Translations under genes and position numbers: made by a program
The notes under the pieces: model-generated
Seen by the model: only the letters and a program-made list of their open reading frames with translations
What the model was told of the DNA's origin: nothing
The model's database searches: none
In this document: positions 30,105-39,375 of the stretch, piece after piece
How positions within the stretch are numbered: position 1 is the stretch's first letter
How the letters are laid out: each line of letters begins with the position of its first letter
NCBI GenBank assembly: GCA_945876185.1
Contig: CAMCMZ010000001.1
Span: 1-64,000 of the forward strand
Source: Candidatus Kuenenia stuttgartensis
GTDB lineage: Bacteria; Planctomycetota; UBA11346
Reading direction: 5' to 3'
Length of the DNA: 64,000 nucleotides

Positions 30105-31222
30105 GTGATGGGGATCCCTGTATTCAGAGAAGCAAGTGGTTTGTTGAACTGTTTGGCCAGAGATTTGTTGAATACCTGACCATCGGCCAATGCCAAACCC
30201 GCAGACAGTCCGGCGTCATCTTGCGCCATGCGTTGCCAACCCTTGTTGGCGATGGCGAGTGCGTATGGGAAGGTTGCATTGGTCAGTGCTTGAGTCGAGG
30301 TTCTCGCAACAGCGCCTGGCATGTTGGTTACGCAGTAGTGAACGACACCATCCACCAGATAGGTAGGCCGTTCATGGGTGGTTGGCCGGGCCGTTTCAAT
30401 GCAACCGCCCTGGTCGATTGCCACGTCCACGATAACCGCGCCGCGCTGCATTTGATGGACCAACTCCCGTGAGACCAATCGCGGCGCCTTGGCGCCGGGT
30501 ATCAGAACGGCGCCGATCAGCAAATCGGCTTGCCGCACCTGGTCACGGATGTTGGCTGTGTTACTCATGAGAGTCTTGACGTTTTGGGGCATTACATCGT
30601 CAAGATACCGCAGACGTGGCAGATCAATATCTAAGATGGCAACATCTGCGCCCAAGCCGGCAGCCATCTTTGCCGCGTTGGCGCCGACCACGCCGCCACC
30701 AAGGATGACGACCTTGGCTGGGGCCACACCCGGTACACCAGCGAGCAACATGCCTCGACCCTGCAAGGGTTGTTCCAGGTGTTTGGCGCCAACATGGATC
30801 GCCATTCTACCGGCAATTTCGCTCATGGGTGTTAATAGCGGAAGCGTCCCGTGCCGATCGCTGATCGTTTCATAGGCGATGGCCGTAGCCCCGCTTTGTA
30901 GCATTCCCGTGAACAGTCCATGGTTGGCGGCGAAATGAAAATACGTGAAAATAATCTGTCCGCGCCGCAATCGCCGAACCTCTTCAGGTTGTGGTTCCTT
31001 GACTTTGACGATCATTTCCGCCCGTCGATACACTTCTGCTGCAGATTGTGCAATGCGTGCACCAGCCCCACGATAGTCCGCATCGTTCGCGCCACTGCCC
31101 TCCCCGGCTTTCGCCTGGACGTAAACGGTATGACCAGCGCCGCGCAAGGCCTCAACATGGACCGGCAGGAGTCCAACCCGATATTCGTTGTTCTTTATTT
31201 CTCGTGGGATACCGATGATCAT
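30086..31222 (-). CDS. ald: Alanine dehydrogenase
   Basis: MIIGIPREIKNNEYRVGLLPVHVEALRGAGH...IVKVKEPQPEE...LTPMSEIAGRMA...GVPGVAPAKVVILGGGVVGANAAKMAAGLGADV. Confidence 0.95.
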   Translation of the reverse strand: MIIGIPREIKNNEYRVGLLPVHVEALRGAGHTVYVQAKAGEGSGANDADYRGAGARIAQSAAEVYRRAEMIVKVKEPQPEEVRRLRRGQIIFTYFHFAANHGLFTGMLQSGATAIAYETISDRHGTLPLLTPMSEIAGRMAIHVGAKHLEQPLQGRGMLLAGVPGVAPAKVVILGGGVVGANAAKMAAGLGADVAILDIDLPRLRYLDDVMPQNVKTLMSNTANIRDQVRQADLLIGAVLIPGAKAPRLVSRELVHQMQRGAVIVDVAIDQGGCIETARPTTHERPTYLVDGVVHYCVTNMPGAVARTSTQALTNATFPYALAIANKGWQRMAQDDAGLSAGLALADGQVFNKSLAKQFNKPLASLNTGIPITAKTRR

Positions 31223-31271
31223 AGCGTCACGCCTTTTGTTGGGATGAGTTGAACCTACTGTCTGCTGCAAG

Positions 31272-32336
31272 TTACTGTGGAAGTTCCACCGTCTGACCGG
31301 TTCGGGCTGATTCATATATGGCGAATACCACCTGCATGGTTCGCAGATTGTCTCGCCCACTGCTCAGGGGTTCCGCGCCTGTACGACAACATTCGGCAAA
31401 ATGCACGAGTTGATTGGCAAAGGACTCTGCCGTTGGTAGTCCGGTTTGGTCAGGCGCAACGAGTTCAAAGCCGCCAAACTGCCCTGCAAAACCTGGTTCC
31501 ACTGTTGGTGTCCGTTGGCGAGAGGCGATCCATGCCGGTCCCATCTGTGTGGGTGTCTCTGGCAACGCATGTACTGCGCCAGTGTCGCCGAAAATCATCA
31601 AGTTCTCACTATAACGCAGACGGAATGCGCCCCAGGAGGCAAAAAGTTGCCCGATCGCGCCGCTAGCAAACTCCAGCGTTGCCACGGCGAGATCTTCCGC
31701 GCCGTTGATAAAGGCCGGATCGATCGTCCGACATTGCGCGTTGACCCGAACAACGTCGCCAATCAGGTATCGCAGCAAATCGATTTTGTGGATAGCAACT
31801 GATATAACAATTCCGCCGCCTGCAAGACTACCATCGCGATACCAGTGACCTGCTGGCACGAACGCGGCAGCATTTTGCATGGTTTCTATGCGCGCGGCGC
31901 GGATGCAACCAAGTTCGCCCGCATGCACCGCCCGCCGTAACCCGCGATAGGCGGGGTCGTATCGTTGGCATTGACCGACCATCAGGCGCACTCCGGCGCA
32001 ATCTGCCGCATCGATCATTGCGTGGCATTCGTCCGCCGAGCAGGCCATCGGTTTCTCAACCAGTACATGCTTGCCGGTTTTTGCAGCCGCGATGGCCAGT
32101 TTTGCGTGCGTATGGTGGGGCGTGCAGATGACAACACCGTCGATGTCATCGGCAGCCAACATTTCATCAATGTTCGAATAGATTCGATCGATGTGAAAGC
32201 GCGCCGATTGCCGAGCGAGTGGAGCCAGCGCGGGATCAGCCAGGGCCACGATCTTGACCTGATCGGCAATCAGTGGGGCAACTTTGATGTGGGCGCCAGA
32301 GATATTCCCAGCGCCGATGACACCCAGGCGCATCAT
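31272..32336 (-). CDS. Gfo/Idh/MocA-family oxidoreductase
   Basis: MMRLGVIGAGNISGAHIKVAPLI...DGVVICTPHHTHAKLAIAAAKTGKHVLVEKPMACSADEC. Confidence 0.95.
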   Translation of the reverse strand: MMRLGVIGAGNISGAHIKVAPLIADQVKIVALADPALAPLARQSARFHIDRIYSNIDEMLAADDIDGVVICTPHHTHAKLAIAAAKTGKHVLVEKPMACSADECHAMIDAADCAGVRLMVGQCQRYDPAYRGLRRAVHAGELGCIRAARIETMQNAAAFVPAGHWYRDGSLAGGGIVISVAIHKIDLLRYLIGDVVRVNAQCRTIDPAFINGAEDLAVATLEFASGAIGQLFASWGAFRLRYSENLMIFGDTGAVHALPETPTQMGPAWIASRQRTPTVEPGFAGQFGGFELVAPDQTGLPTAESFANQLVHFAECCRTGAEPLSSGRDNLRTMQVVFAIYESARTGQTVELPQ

Positions 32337-33676
32337 GATTTCACCTGCGCTTTGCCTTCAAAACGTTCAAGAAGTTCTAGGGCTTCGATGCCAGATTCTC
32401 TGGCAATTCGCAGGGTTTCATCGATATCGGCATCGGTGTGAGCGACGCTTAAAAACCAGCAGTGACCAGTCATGTAAATGCCCCGGCGTTGCAGAGCGCC
32501 AAAGAAGGCACCAAACACTTTCCCCTTCCAGTTGAGCGGCATGGGCCGAACAGCATCGTCGGTGCTATTTTGCAGCATGGTGGGCATAGGTGCCTGACCG
32601 ACGACTTTCACAGGCAGTCCTAGATCTTGGGCGATGGTGTTCATGCCGTCCATGAGTCGATTGCCCAGGCGCCAGAGGTGTTCAATACCGTTTCGTGATC
32701 GTAGGGCCTTGATGGTGGTCAGGGCAGCAGTCATGGAAACCGGATCGCCGTGGAAGGTCGCCCCGACAAAGGTATCAGTGCGGGCTTCTAGAATTTTTCG
32801 CTTACCAACCACCACGGAAATCGGAAAGCCATTTCCCAGCGCCTTGCCATAGACGGCAATGTCGGGATCAATGCTATAAAACTGTTGGGCACCGCCCAGA
32901 GCAAAACGAAAACCAGTTTTGACTTCATCCAGGATGAAGATCGTCCCGTGTTTATCGCACAGGGCGCGGACTCCGGCAAAGTAACCGGGGAGCGTGGTTT
33001 GTTCAGGGTTGACTTCAATGATGACTGCGGCGACTTGGTCTTTGCGGGCCTCTAGGGCGCTTTCGAGTGCTGACAGATCGTTAAAGGGAATGGCGGTGAT
33101 CAGATCCCGGTAGAACTGGGGCGCACCAGGATCTTCAGGGAAACACCAGTCAAACCAGCCATGGTAGCCACAGCGCAAGACTTTTTCACGTTTGGTATGG
33201 GTCCGAGCATAACGGATGGCGGCGACGTTGGCCGAAGAACCGCCAACGCAAAAGGTGACCAGTTCAGCGCAGGGGATGATGCGGCAGAGTTCCTCGGCAA
33301 GATCAATGGCCAGAGGAGATTCAACACTGAAAATCGTCCCACGTCCCAGTTGTTCGGTGACAGCCGCGTTGATCTCGTCATCGGCATGACCCAAAACGAT
33401 GGGGCCATACCCCAACAAATAATCAATAAACTCATGGCCATCAACATCCCAAAAGCGGGAACCCTTGGCCCGGGCGGTAAAGGCCGGTCCGCCGCGTAGC
33501 AGGTATTTCACTGGACGTTTGTGGGCCTGACCGCCACCGATGATGTGAGCGATGTTTCTCTCCCACAGGGCAAAGTTCTCGTGGTTGCGTTCATAAACGC
33601 CTTGGGCAGTCAGCCAGGCGATCTCAGCATCGGAGGGGGCTTCTCCGGGAAGTGAGGGGGGAAGGGTAAAAGTCAT
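32333..33676 (-). CDS. Class III aminotransferase, glutamate-1-semialdehyde-2,1-aminomutase-like
   Basis: DVDGHEFIDYLLGYGPIVLGHADDEINAAV..., FILDEVKTGFRFALGG, PLP-lysine region YGKALGNGFPISVVVGK; ATG at 33676, not the 33928 ORF start. Confidence 0.92.
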   Translation of the reverse strand: MTFTLPPSLPGEAPSDAEIAWLTAQGVYERNHENFALWERNIAHIIGGGQAHKRPVKYLLRGGPAFTARAKGSRFWDVDGHEFIDYLLGYGPIVLGHADDEINAAVTEQLGRGTIFSVESPLAIDLAEELCRIIPCAELVTFCVGGSSANVAAIRYARTHTKREKVLRCGYHGWFDWCFPEDPGAPQFYRDLITAIPFNDLSALESALEARKDQVAAVIIEVNPEQTTLPGYFAGVRALCDKHGTIFILDEVKTGFRFALGGAQQFYSIDPDIAVYGKALGNGFPISVVVGKRKILEARTDTFVGATFHGDPVSMTAALTTIKALRSRNGIEHLWRLGNRLMDGMNTIAQDLGLPVKVVGQAPMPTMLQNSTDDAVRPMPLNWKGKVFGAFFGALQRRGIYMTGHCWFLSVAHTDADIDETLRIARESGIEALELLERFEGKAQVKS

Positions 33677-33707
33677 GGCAGGTCCTTTCTCAGCAGGAAG
33701 TGTAAGA

Positions 33708-33775
33708 GGATACGGACCATAGTGAAAAGTGTTTCCGCCAATTTGCGACTTGAAAAGGCGAATAACGTCAGGATC
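33708..33775. repeat. Repeat family R3, copy 2
   Basis: ggatacggaccatagtgaaaagtgtttccgccaatttgcgactt...cgtcaggatc. Confidence 0.75.
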
Positions 33776-33779
33776 ACAT

Positions 33780-33843
33780 TCCAGCGAAGCTGGAACCAAA
33801 GAACATCCGACATCCGTTTCTCTCGCGGAGAACGCGGAGACGC
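33780..33843. repeat. Repeat family R4, copy 2
   Basis: tccagcgaagctggaaccaaagaacatccgacatccgtttctctcgcggagaacgcggagacgc. Confidence 0.8.
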
Positions 33844-33991
33844 AGCTGCGCAGAGAAACATCCTCAAAACCCTGATTTTCTTTGTGCCTCTGCGTTCTCT
33901 GCGAAAGGGCTATTCTTCTTCGTACCATCCGTAGGTTTTCGAGAGTAGTGCTACAATGCCGACGGATCTCGCATCCCTGGAGTATGGGTTT

Positions 33992-35575
33992 TCATGGTGC
34001 TTTGTCTTTGGTTTGTCCAGATTTCTCTTCAAAACACCACACCGCGTTAAGGCTGCGTAAATAAAGTCGTGAACCGTGCGCCACCGGGTGGGCATAGAGA
34101 TCGTCGGGTATGCCACAGACTACAGCGGGGGTGAACGTGTCGTTGATCGGATAGATGTAAATGAGACCGTTGTCGTGCCCCACCACCAAACGGTCGCCCA
34201 TCCGGGTCATACCCGAATAGGGCCAGTTTTTTGTCACGCCCTTACCCAGACCGCCGGGCAGGTTGAACTTCGGCCGCTGGTATGGCGCCTGCGACAACAC
34301 CGTACCAGTTTTGGCGTCGATGACGGCCATTTTCCCTTTCATGGATGCGCCATAGTAGATGATTTTCCCATCCACCAATACTGGCGAGGCCATGTCCAGG
34401 TCAGAACTTAAACGTGGTATGCGGTAGGGAAACCAACCGCTGACTGCCTTGAGTTGCTCTAAGGTCCAGTCCCACACGACTTCGGCCCTTGGCGGATTGC
34501 CTGCCACCACCCGCACCGCGTGGGTGACCCAATAGAACACGCCGTCAGCGAAGACTGGGCAGGTCGGGGCACTGGTGCCTTTCACATCCGTATGTACGAG
34601 AAATCCATCGCGGGCGCGCACAATGGTCCCGTCGCCAATTGCCACGAAGTTCTCGTTGCCGATCCGACCAAGTACCGGACTGGCATAAGTGTTATGAATA
34701 TTCGGATCTAGCACCCGCCAGCGTTCCTTGCCGGTGGCGGCATCCAATCCGAACACCAGATTCCTCGTGGATACGACTACGATGCCCTCCGGGGTCAGGA
34801 GCGGACAGGCGGATTGACTTGGTTTTGGCGGCCAACGTATGGATTTTCCTTTGAAAGACTCTGGCGCCGGAATGTTCAACCGGGTGCAAGCACTCCAGAG
34901 ATGTTTGCCGTCAAGATCGTAGGCGACCACGATGCCAGTGGGAAACCGTGCCACAACTCGTTGGCCATCACTGACCGGGGTGGTGCAGATGAGATAGATG
35001 CCGCCGAAGCCATAACCACCGATTTCGGCGCCGGGGATCTGGTTGGCGATGGCCGGTTCTCCCTTGCCGACCGTGTTCCAAGGAGCCGGCATGCCCAAGA
35101 TGATCTTGTCCATCGTCGCCTGGATCTCGCCCCGTTCGCCCTTGGGCAACTTGATCATCTTCTGCCCCAGGCGGTGGTATTCGCCCAGCGAATCCATCAC
35201 ACCATCAAAGACGGCCTCCTGCGATTTGGGATCGAGCGTTTCAGCATGATGGGTCCGCCGCCACAATTCTTTGCCAGAGGCGGCATCGAGGCAAACTAAA
35301 GCGTTTGGCGCGGCTTGCACAAACAGGCGCTTGCCGACGACCACCACCGCACCACAACCCTGACCGGGTTCGGCTTTCCATCCCAGGTTCTTCTCAGCGG
35401 AGAACTCAGTCGGGATGCTCGCGCCCGGATAGCCGCCTCGCGGATCGCCACGGAAGTTACTAGGAGATTCTGGTGTCGGCAGGAAGTCCGCCGAACCGTG
35501 CAGTGGCGCTTCCCCGGCGTCAACTATAGCAACCAACACGACAGCGGCGAAGAGTGGTCGCAGAATCATAGTCAT
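33992..35575 (-). CDS. Secreted PQQ-binding-like beta-propeller protein
   Basis: Signal peptide; NFRGDPRGGYPGASIPTEFSAEKNLGWKAEPGQGCGAVVVVGKRLFVQAAPNALVCLDAASGKELWRR; GLDAATGKERWRVLD. Confidence 0.87.
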   Translation of the reverse strand: MTMILRPLFAAVVLVAIVDAGEAPLHGSADFLPTPESPSNFRGDPRGGYPGASIPTEFSAEKNLGWKAEPGQGCGAVVVVGKRLFVQAAPNALVCLDAASGKELWRRTHHAETLDPKSQEAVFDGVMDSLGEYHRLGQKMIKLPKGERGEIQATMDKIILGMPAPWNTVGKGEPAIANQIPGAEIGGYGFGGIYLICTTPVSDGQRVVARFPTGIVVAYDLDGKHLWSACTRLNIPAPESFKGKSIRWPPKPSQSACPLLTPEGIVVVSTRNLVFGLDAATGKERWRVLDPNIHNTYASPVLGRIGNENFVAIGDGTIVRARDGFLVHTDVKGTSAPTCPVFADGVFYWVTHAVRVVAGNPPRAEVVWDWTLEQLKAVSGWFPYRIPRLSSDLDMASPVLVDGKIIYYGASMKGKMAVIDAKTGTVLSQAPYQRPKFNLPGGLGKGVTKNWPYSGMTRMGDRLVVGHDNGLIYIYPINDTFTPAVVCGIPDDLYAHPVAHGSRLYLRSLNAVWCFEEKSGQTKDKAP

Positions 35576-35579
35576 CTCC

Positions 35580-36713
35580 TCATGGTTTCATCGTAGTCGG
35601 ACTTGTTGCAGATTTCGGTTCGTTTTTTACCTTGTTCGGATTGCGACCCTTCCAGTAATGTTCATCGCCGGCCTCGGCTCGGGCGCGGATCTCATGGTCC
35701 AGGCGCCACGCTTTCACATCTGGGAGGTCGGCGGTGTTGGCGATCAGACCATGAATGCCGATGTCATACTGATGCTCTGGTTTTTTCTTGTTGTCCTCGA
35801 GCGGCGTCTTGATGGCCCGGCCAGTGCCTAAAACGCGGTTGCCGATCACCGTGGCCTCAATGGTCCAGTGGATGTCGCCGGCTTGGCCGGGATTGTAAGT
35901 GCTGGTCTCTTTCCCGATCAGCACACCGCTCAGTTTGCCGTCACGCAGTGTTAAACCGGTGGCATCAACGATGGCCATATCCCAGATGTTATAGCCGTAG
36001 CAGTCACCCATGGCGCAGGCGGTGATCCGTCCGTCCTTCCAGGACGCGGCCAGGGCGCCGCATGAGGAAATAAAACCGCCCATGTTGCGGTAACTCACCG
36101 CATCGTAGAGATACATGGTAGTCTCGCAGGGTTTATTCAGGTTCGGAGTGGTCATGGTCGCACTGGTGGCCTTACCTTTGACCTCAAAGTCGCCGTATCG
36201 CCCTTGATATTTCCCGTCGGTACCCGGAGTCACGTCGATCTCCAAGGTGCAGGCGGCCGGATATGCTTGATTCAAGAAAAATCCATGCGGACCAACGGTG
36301 ACAGAAAGTTTGCCACTCAGACGCCCGGCAGACCAGTTCAGTCCCTGCACTTCCACCGCTTGGACCTTCTCCGTGTTCGATCGCTTATCTCCACGATTTC
36401 CGATGATCTCAGCAGCGACGAACCCCTGGCGCACCTTGCCACTACTGCGGTCAAGAGACAGATACATAAACAGGGGTTCAACCACCTCGGGCATGGGTTT
36501 GCCATCTTTATCAGTCGTGCGGACCAGAGGCGCACTGGGATTCTTGGGGTCGGGCCGATTCATCTTGATCCAACGAGCTGCGTCGTGGCAGCAGATCACC
36601 AGGGCTTCGGGGACAGATCCGGTGGCCGGCGGCGAGTCGGCGGCATGAGATTGTAGGCCGACAACCAGTAGGACGGTTGTGAAAATGATTGATCTGAGGC
36701 GCGGATGATTCAT
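35580..36713 (-). CDS. Secreted protein of unknown function
   Basis: Signal peptide MNHPRLRSIIFTTVLLVVGLQSHAA; domain RLSGKLSVTVGPHG...KYQGRYGDFEVKG resembling the C-terminus of the 4243-6096 product. Confidence 0.75.
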   Translation of the reverse strand: MNHPRLRSIIFTTVLLVVGLQSHAADSPPATGSVPEALVICCHDAARWIKMNRPDPKNPSAPLVRTTDKDGKPMPEVVEPLFMYLSLDRSSGKVRQGFVAAEIIGNRGDKRSNTEKVQAVEVQGLNWSAGRLSGKLSVTVGPHGFFLNQAYPAACTLEIDVTPGTDGKYQGRYGDFEVKGKATSATMTTPNLNKPCETTMYLYDAVSYRNMGGFISSCGALAASWKDGRITACAMGDCYGYNIWDMAIVDATGLTLRDGKLSGVLIGKETSTYNPGQAGDIHWTIEATVIGNRVLGTGRAIKTPLEDNKKKPEHQYDIGIHGLIANTADLPDVKAWRLDHEIRARAEAGDEHYWKGRNPNKVKNEPKSATSPTTMKP

Positions 36714-36722
36714 AGGAATCTC

Positions 36723-37895
36723 CTAGGGTTTGGTTTCTCGTGTTTTGATCTGAAAGGGAATCTCCGTGAACCGAAAATATCCCGGTGGCGCATTGACGCG
36801 CAGATAGCAGGTTTCAGAAACCGTATTCTGTGAAACGAACTTTCTTTTGTGGTCCTCGGTCGTGATCTTTTCCGGAATGGTCCACACGAAGGTGCCGCCT
36901 TCCACGTTGGTCGCAATGGTCTGCGCGGCCCACATGCCAGCCGTGGGACTAAAATCGATACTTGCCTTTGGCACTACCTTAGGATCGCAGTCCCAGGTGA
37001 TCGTTACCTGGTCGCCTACCCGATATGGCCCCGGGGGACTCAGACGGATGTTCTGGATCACGTCCCGGATCGCCTTCTCCTTGGCCACGGCCGCATCCAT
37101 CATCTCCTTTGCCCAAGCCGGCACCTCTATGCCGTCCCATTGGCACATGGTACGAAACCAGTGATAGGCGTTGATAGACTTTGCTGCGGTATTAGTATGA
37201 AAACGATCGCCATTCACGCACAGCGGATACACCTTTGCGGTCGCCGTGCGCACATCCACCGCAGGATGCCGTTGTCCCAGTTCTGTCGCGTTCCAGCGCC
37301 GTACGACTTCCTCTGAACCGTTCATTCCAGAAGCACCGCCACGTCCATAGGTATTGAAATGTGTGTTACTCATGATCAGCAGACTAATGCCTGCCGCAGT
37401 CGCCGACGCCACCTGATACTTCATTGATGCCAATGCCCCTTCGATTTCGTCTTCGGTCATCCGCGTCGCCGCTGTCTTTGCCATTATATACTTGTCCAGT
37501 GAGGCTCCATCCCACTGTTCCATAAACTTCTCGGGCTGTTTGAATCCTCTGCCGAGCGTGTCCACGGCGTGATACACCACATAGATCACTGGCCGGCTAT
37601 CCGTCAGTTTTTCTTTTGGCAGGTAGCCTGGTAGCTGATTCGCTTTACAGCTTCCGACAAATCCGCCTCCTCCACCTGCGGTGAACTCAATTTTCTCTGC
37701 CCCTGGCATACGTTTCAGGTAAGCATGCAGTTCTCCACCCCCACCATGTGAGTTACTGATGAGATGAATGCGTTTCGGCTTTCCGTCGAAGATCCGAAAC
37801 GGCCGCTCCGGGTCGGCGGCCTGAACCGCGCCGGTCAGACCAGTGAACAATAGAACAATGAGAATAATGATTGATCTGAGGCGCAGATGATTCAT
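36723..37895 (-). CDS. Secreted SGNH/GDSL-hydrolase-like protein
   Basis: Signal peptide MNHLRLRSIIILIVLLFTGLTG; RIHLISNSHGGGG near N-terminus and NGDRFHTNTAAKSINAYHWFRTM (D-x-x-H-like). Confidence 0.5.
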   Translation of the reverse strand: MNHLRLRSIIILIVLLFTGLTGAVQAADPERPFRIFDGKPKRIHLISNSHGGGGELHAYLKRMPGAEKIEFTAGGGGGFVGSCKANQLPGYLPKEKLTDSRPVIYVVYHAVDTLGRGFKQPEKFMEQWDGASLDKYIMAKTAATRMTEDEIEGALASMKYQVASATAAGISLLIMSNTHFNTYGRGGASGMNGSEEVVRRWNATELGQRHPAVDVRTATAKVYPLCVNGDRFHTNTAAKSINAYHWFRTMCQWDGIEVPAWAKEMMDAAVAKEKAIRDVIQNIRLSPPGPYRVGDQVTITWDCDPKVVPKASIDFSPTAGMWAAQTIATNVEGGTFVWTIPEKITTEDHKRKFVSQNTVSETCYLRVNAPPGYFRFTEIPFQIKTRETKP

Positions 37896-38024
37896 AGAAA
37901 TCTCCTAGGGTCCTTGAGTGAAGGGACTTTGACTCAGGAAGTCAAACTTTTGCACAGGTTGGGACCGTGCGGGTCAGGTAACCGGGATCTCCGAGACGAA
38001 CCGCTGGGGTGGGCAAGCCGCAAA

Positions 38025-39305
38025 TCAATCGACCGATGGCCGCTGCATCACGGCACAGGTCTGTTTGACCGCCTTGCGGGCGATCTTGATGGTGGCCTCG
38101 ATGTCGGCTGCGCGGTGCGCCGTGGACAGGAACCAGACGTGCCAGTTGACGAAGACCCCATTGCGCTGCATGGCGGCGAACCACTCGCGGGCGCAACGCC
38201 CGGCCCAGCCGGACGGCAACGGACGAGCAGGCTCGCCGACATAGCCCTCGCGCGGATTCGGCATGGCGGGATGGCCCTCCATCCGCAGCGGGAAGTCGGC
38301 ATCCTTGAAGACCCGGTTCAAGCCGTCGATCAGGCGCCGACCCAGGCGGTGCTGGTGCGCGATGCCGTCGCGGAGTTCAAGCAGATCCAGACAGGCCAGG
38401 CTGGCGGCGCACGCGATCGGATCGCCGTGGAAGGTGGCGGAACAATAGCAATCGCTGCGTTTTTCCAGGATGTGACGGCGTCCGACTAGGACCGACAACG
38501 GGAATCCGTTACCCAGGGCCTTGCCGAAGGTCGACAGGTCCGGCTGGATACCGTACAGCTTCTGGGCCCCACCTAGGTCGAAGCGGAAGCCGGTCTTGAC
38601 CTCATCGAGGATGAACAGGCAGCCGTGGCGATCGCAGAGTTCCCGCACCCCGGCGAAGAATCCCGGAGCAGGGCCATCGTCCTGTACCGACTCAATGATC
38701 ACCGCCGCCACCGCTGCGCGATGGGTCTCAAGCTGGCGTTCGAGGGCGGCGAGATCGTTGTAGGGGAAGTCGAGGATGCGCCCGCGTTCATCTGCCGGCA
38801 CCCCGGGACTGGCGGGGACGCACCAGTCATGCCACCCGTGGTAGCCGCAGCGAATCACCCGTTCGCGTCCGGTGTGGGCGCGGGCGACGCGCAGCGACGC
38901 GCTGGTGCTGGCCGAACCGCCAATCAGGTACATCAGCATCTCGGCGCCCGGGATGAGCTTGGTCAGGCGTTCAGCCAGTTCGATCTCAAGCGGATGTTCG
39001 CCGCCCTGTACCCCGGACTGGGTCATCTGCCGTGCGACGATGGCATTGAATTCATAGTCGCAGTGCCCAAGGACGATCGGTCCGTAGCCGAGGAGGTAGT
39101 CGATGTATTCGCGGCCGTCGGCGTCGTAGACATAGGCGCCCTTCGCGTGGGTGAAAAATCCTGGTCCGCCCCGCGCCAGGTAGCGCACGTGGCGCTTGTG
39201 GGCCTGCCCCCCGCCGACGATCAGCCGGCTGGACTGGTCCCAGAGCTTACGAGATAGGGGATTCAGCTGTTCCCAGGCAGCCATGTGGGTTTTCGGTGGA
39301 GTCAT
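38025..39305 (-). CDS. Class III aminotransferase, glutamate-1-semialdehyde-2,1-aminomutase-like (paralog of 32333-33676)
   Basis: GGGQAHKRHVRYLARGGPGFFTHAKGAYVYDADGREYIDYLLGYGPIVLGH; FILDEVKTGFRFDLGGAQKLY; FGKALGNGFPLSVLVGRR. Confidence 0.92.
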   Translation of the reverse strand: MTPPKTHMAAWEQLNPLSRKLWDQSSRLIVGGGQAHKRHVRYLARGGPGFFTHAKGAYVYDADGREYIDYLLGYGPIVLGHCDYEFNAIVARQMTQSGVQGGEHPLEIELAERLTKLIPGAEMLMYLIGGSASTSASLRVARAHTGRERVIRCGYHGWHDWCVPASPGVPADERGRILDFPYNDLAALERQLETHRAAVAAVIIESVQDDGPAPGFFAGVRELCDRHGCLFILDEVKTGFRFDLGGAQKLYGIQPDLSTFGKALGNGFPLSVLVGRRHILEKRSDCYCSATFHGDPIACAASLACLDLLELRDGIAHQHRLGRRLIDGLNRVFKDADFPLRMEGHPAMPNPREGYVGEPARPLPSGWAGRCAREWFAAMQRNGVFVNWHVWFLSTAHRAADIEATIKIARKAVKQTCAVMQRPSVD

Positions 39306-39375
39306 GCCGGGCCTTGTAGCGGTCGCATGCTTCCGGACTTCTTTCTTACGGTCCGGTGACCGGTACGATCCGATC

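Noticed and set aside
33677-33928. 84-aa N-terminal extension of the aminotransferase
   Set aside because: Translation of the R3/R4 intergenic repeats; ATG at 33676 matches the conserved start.
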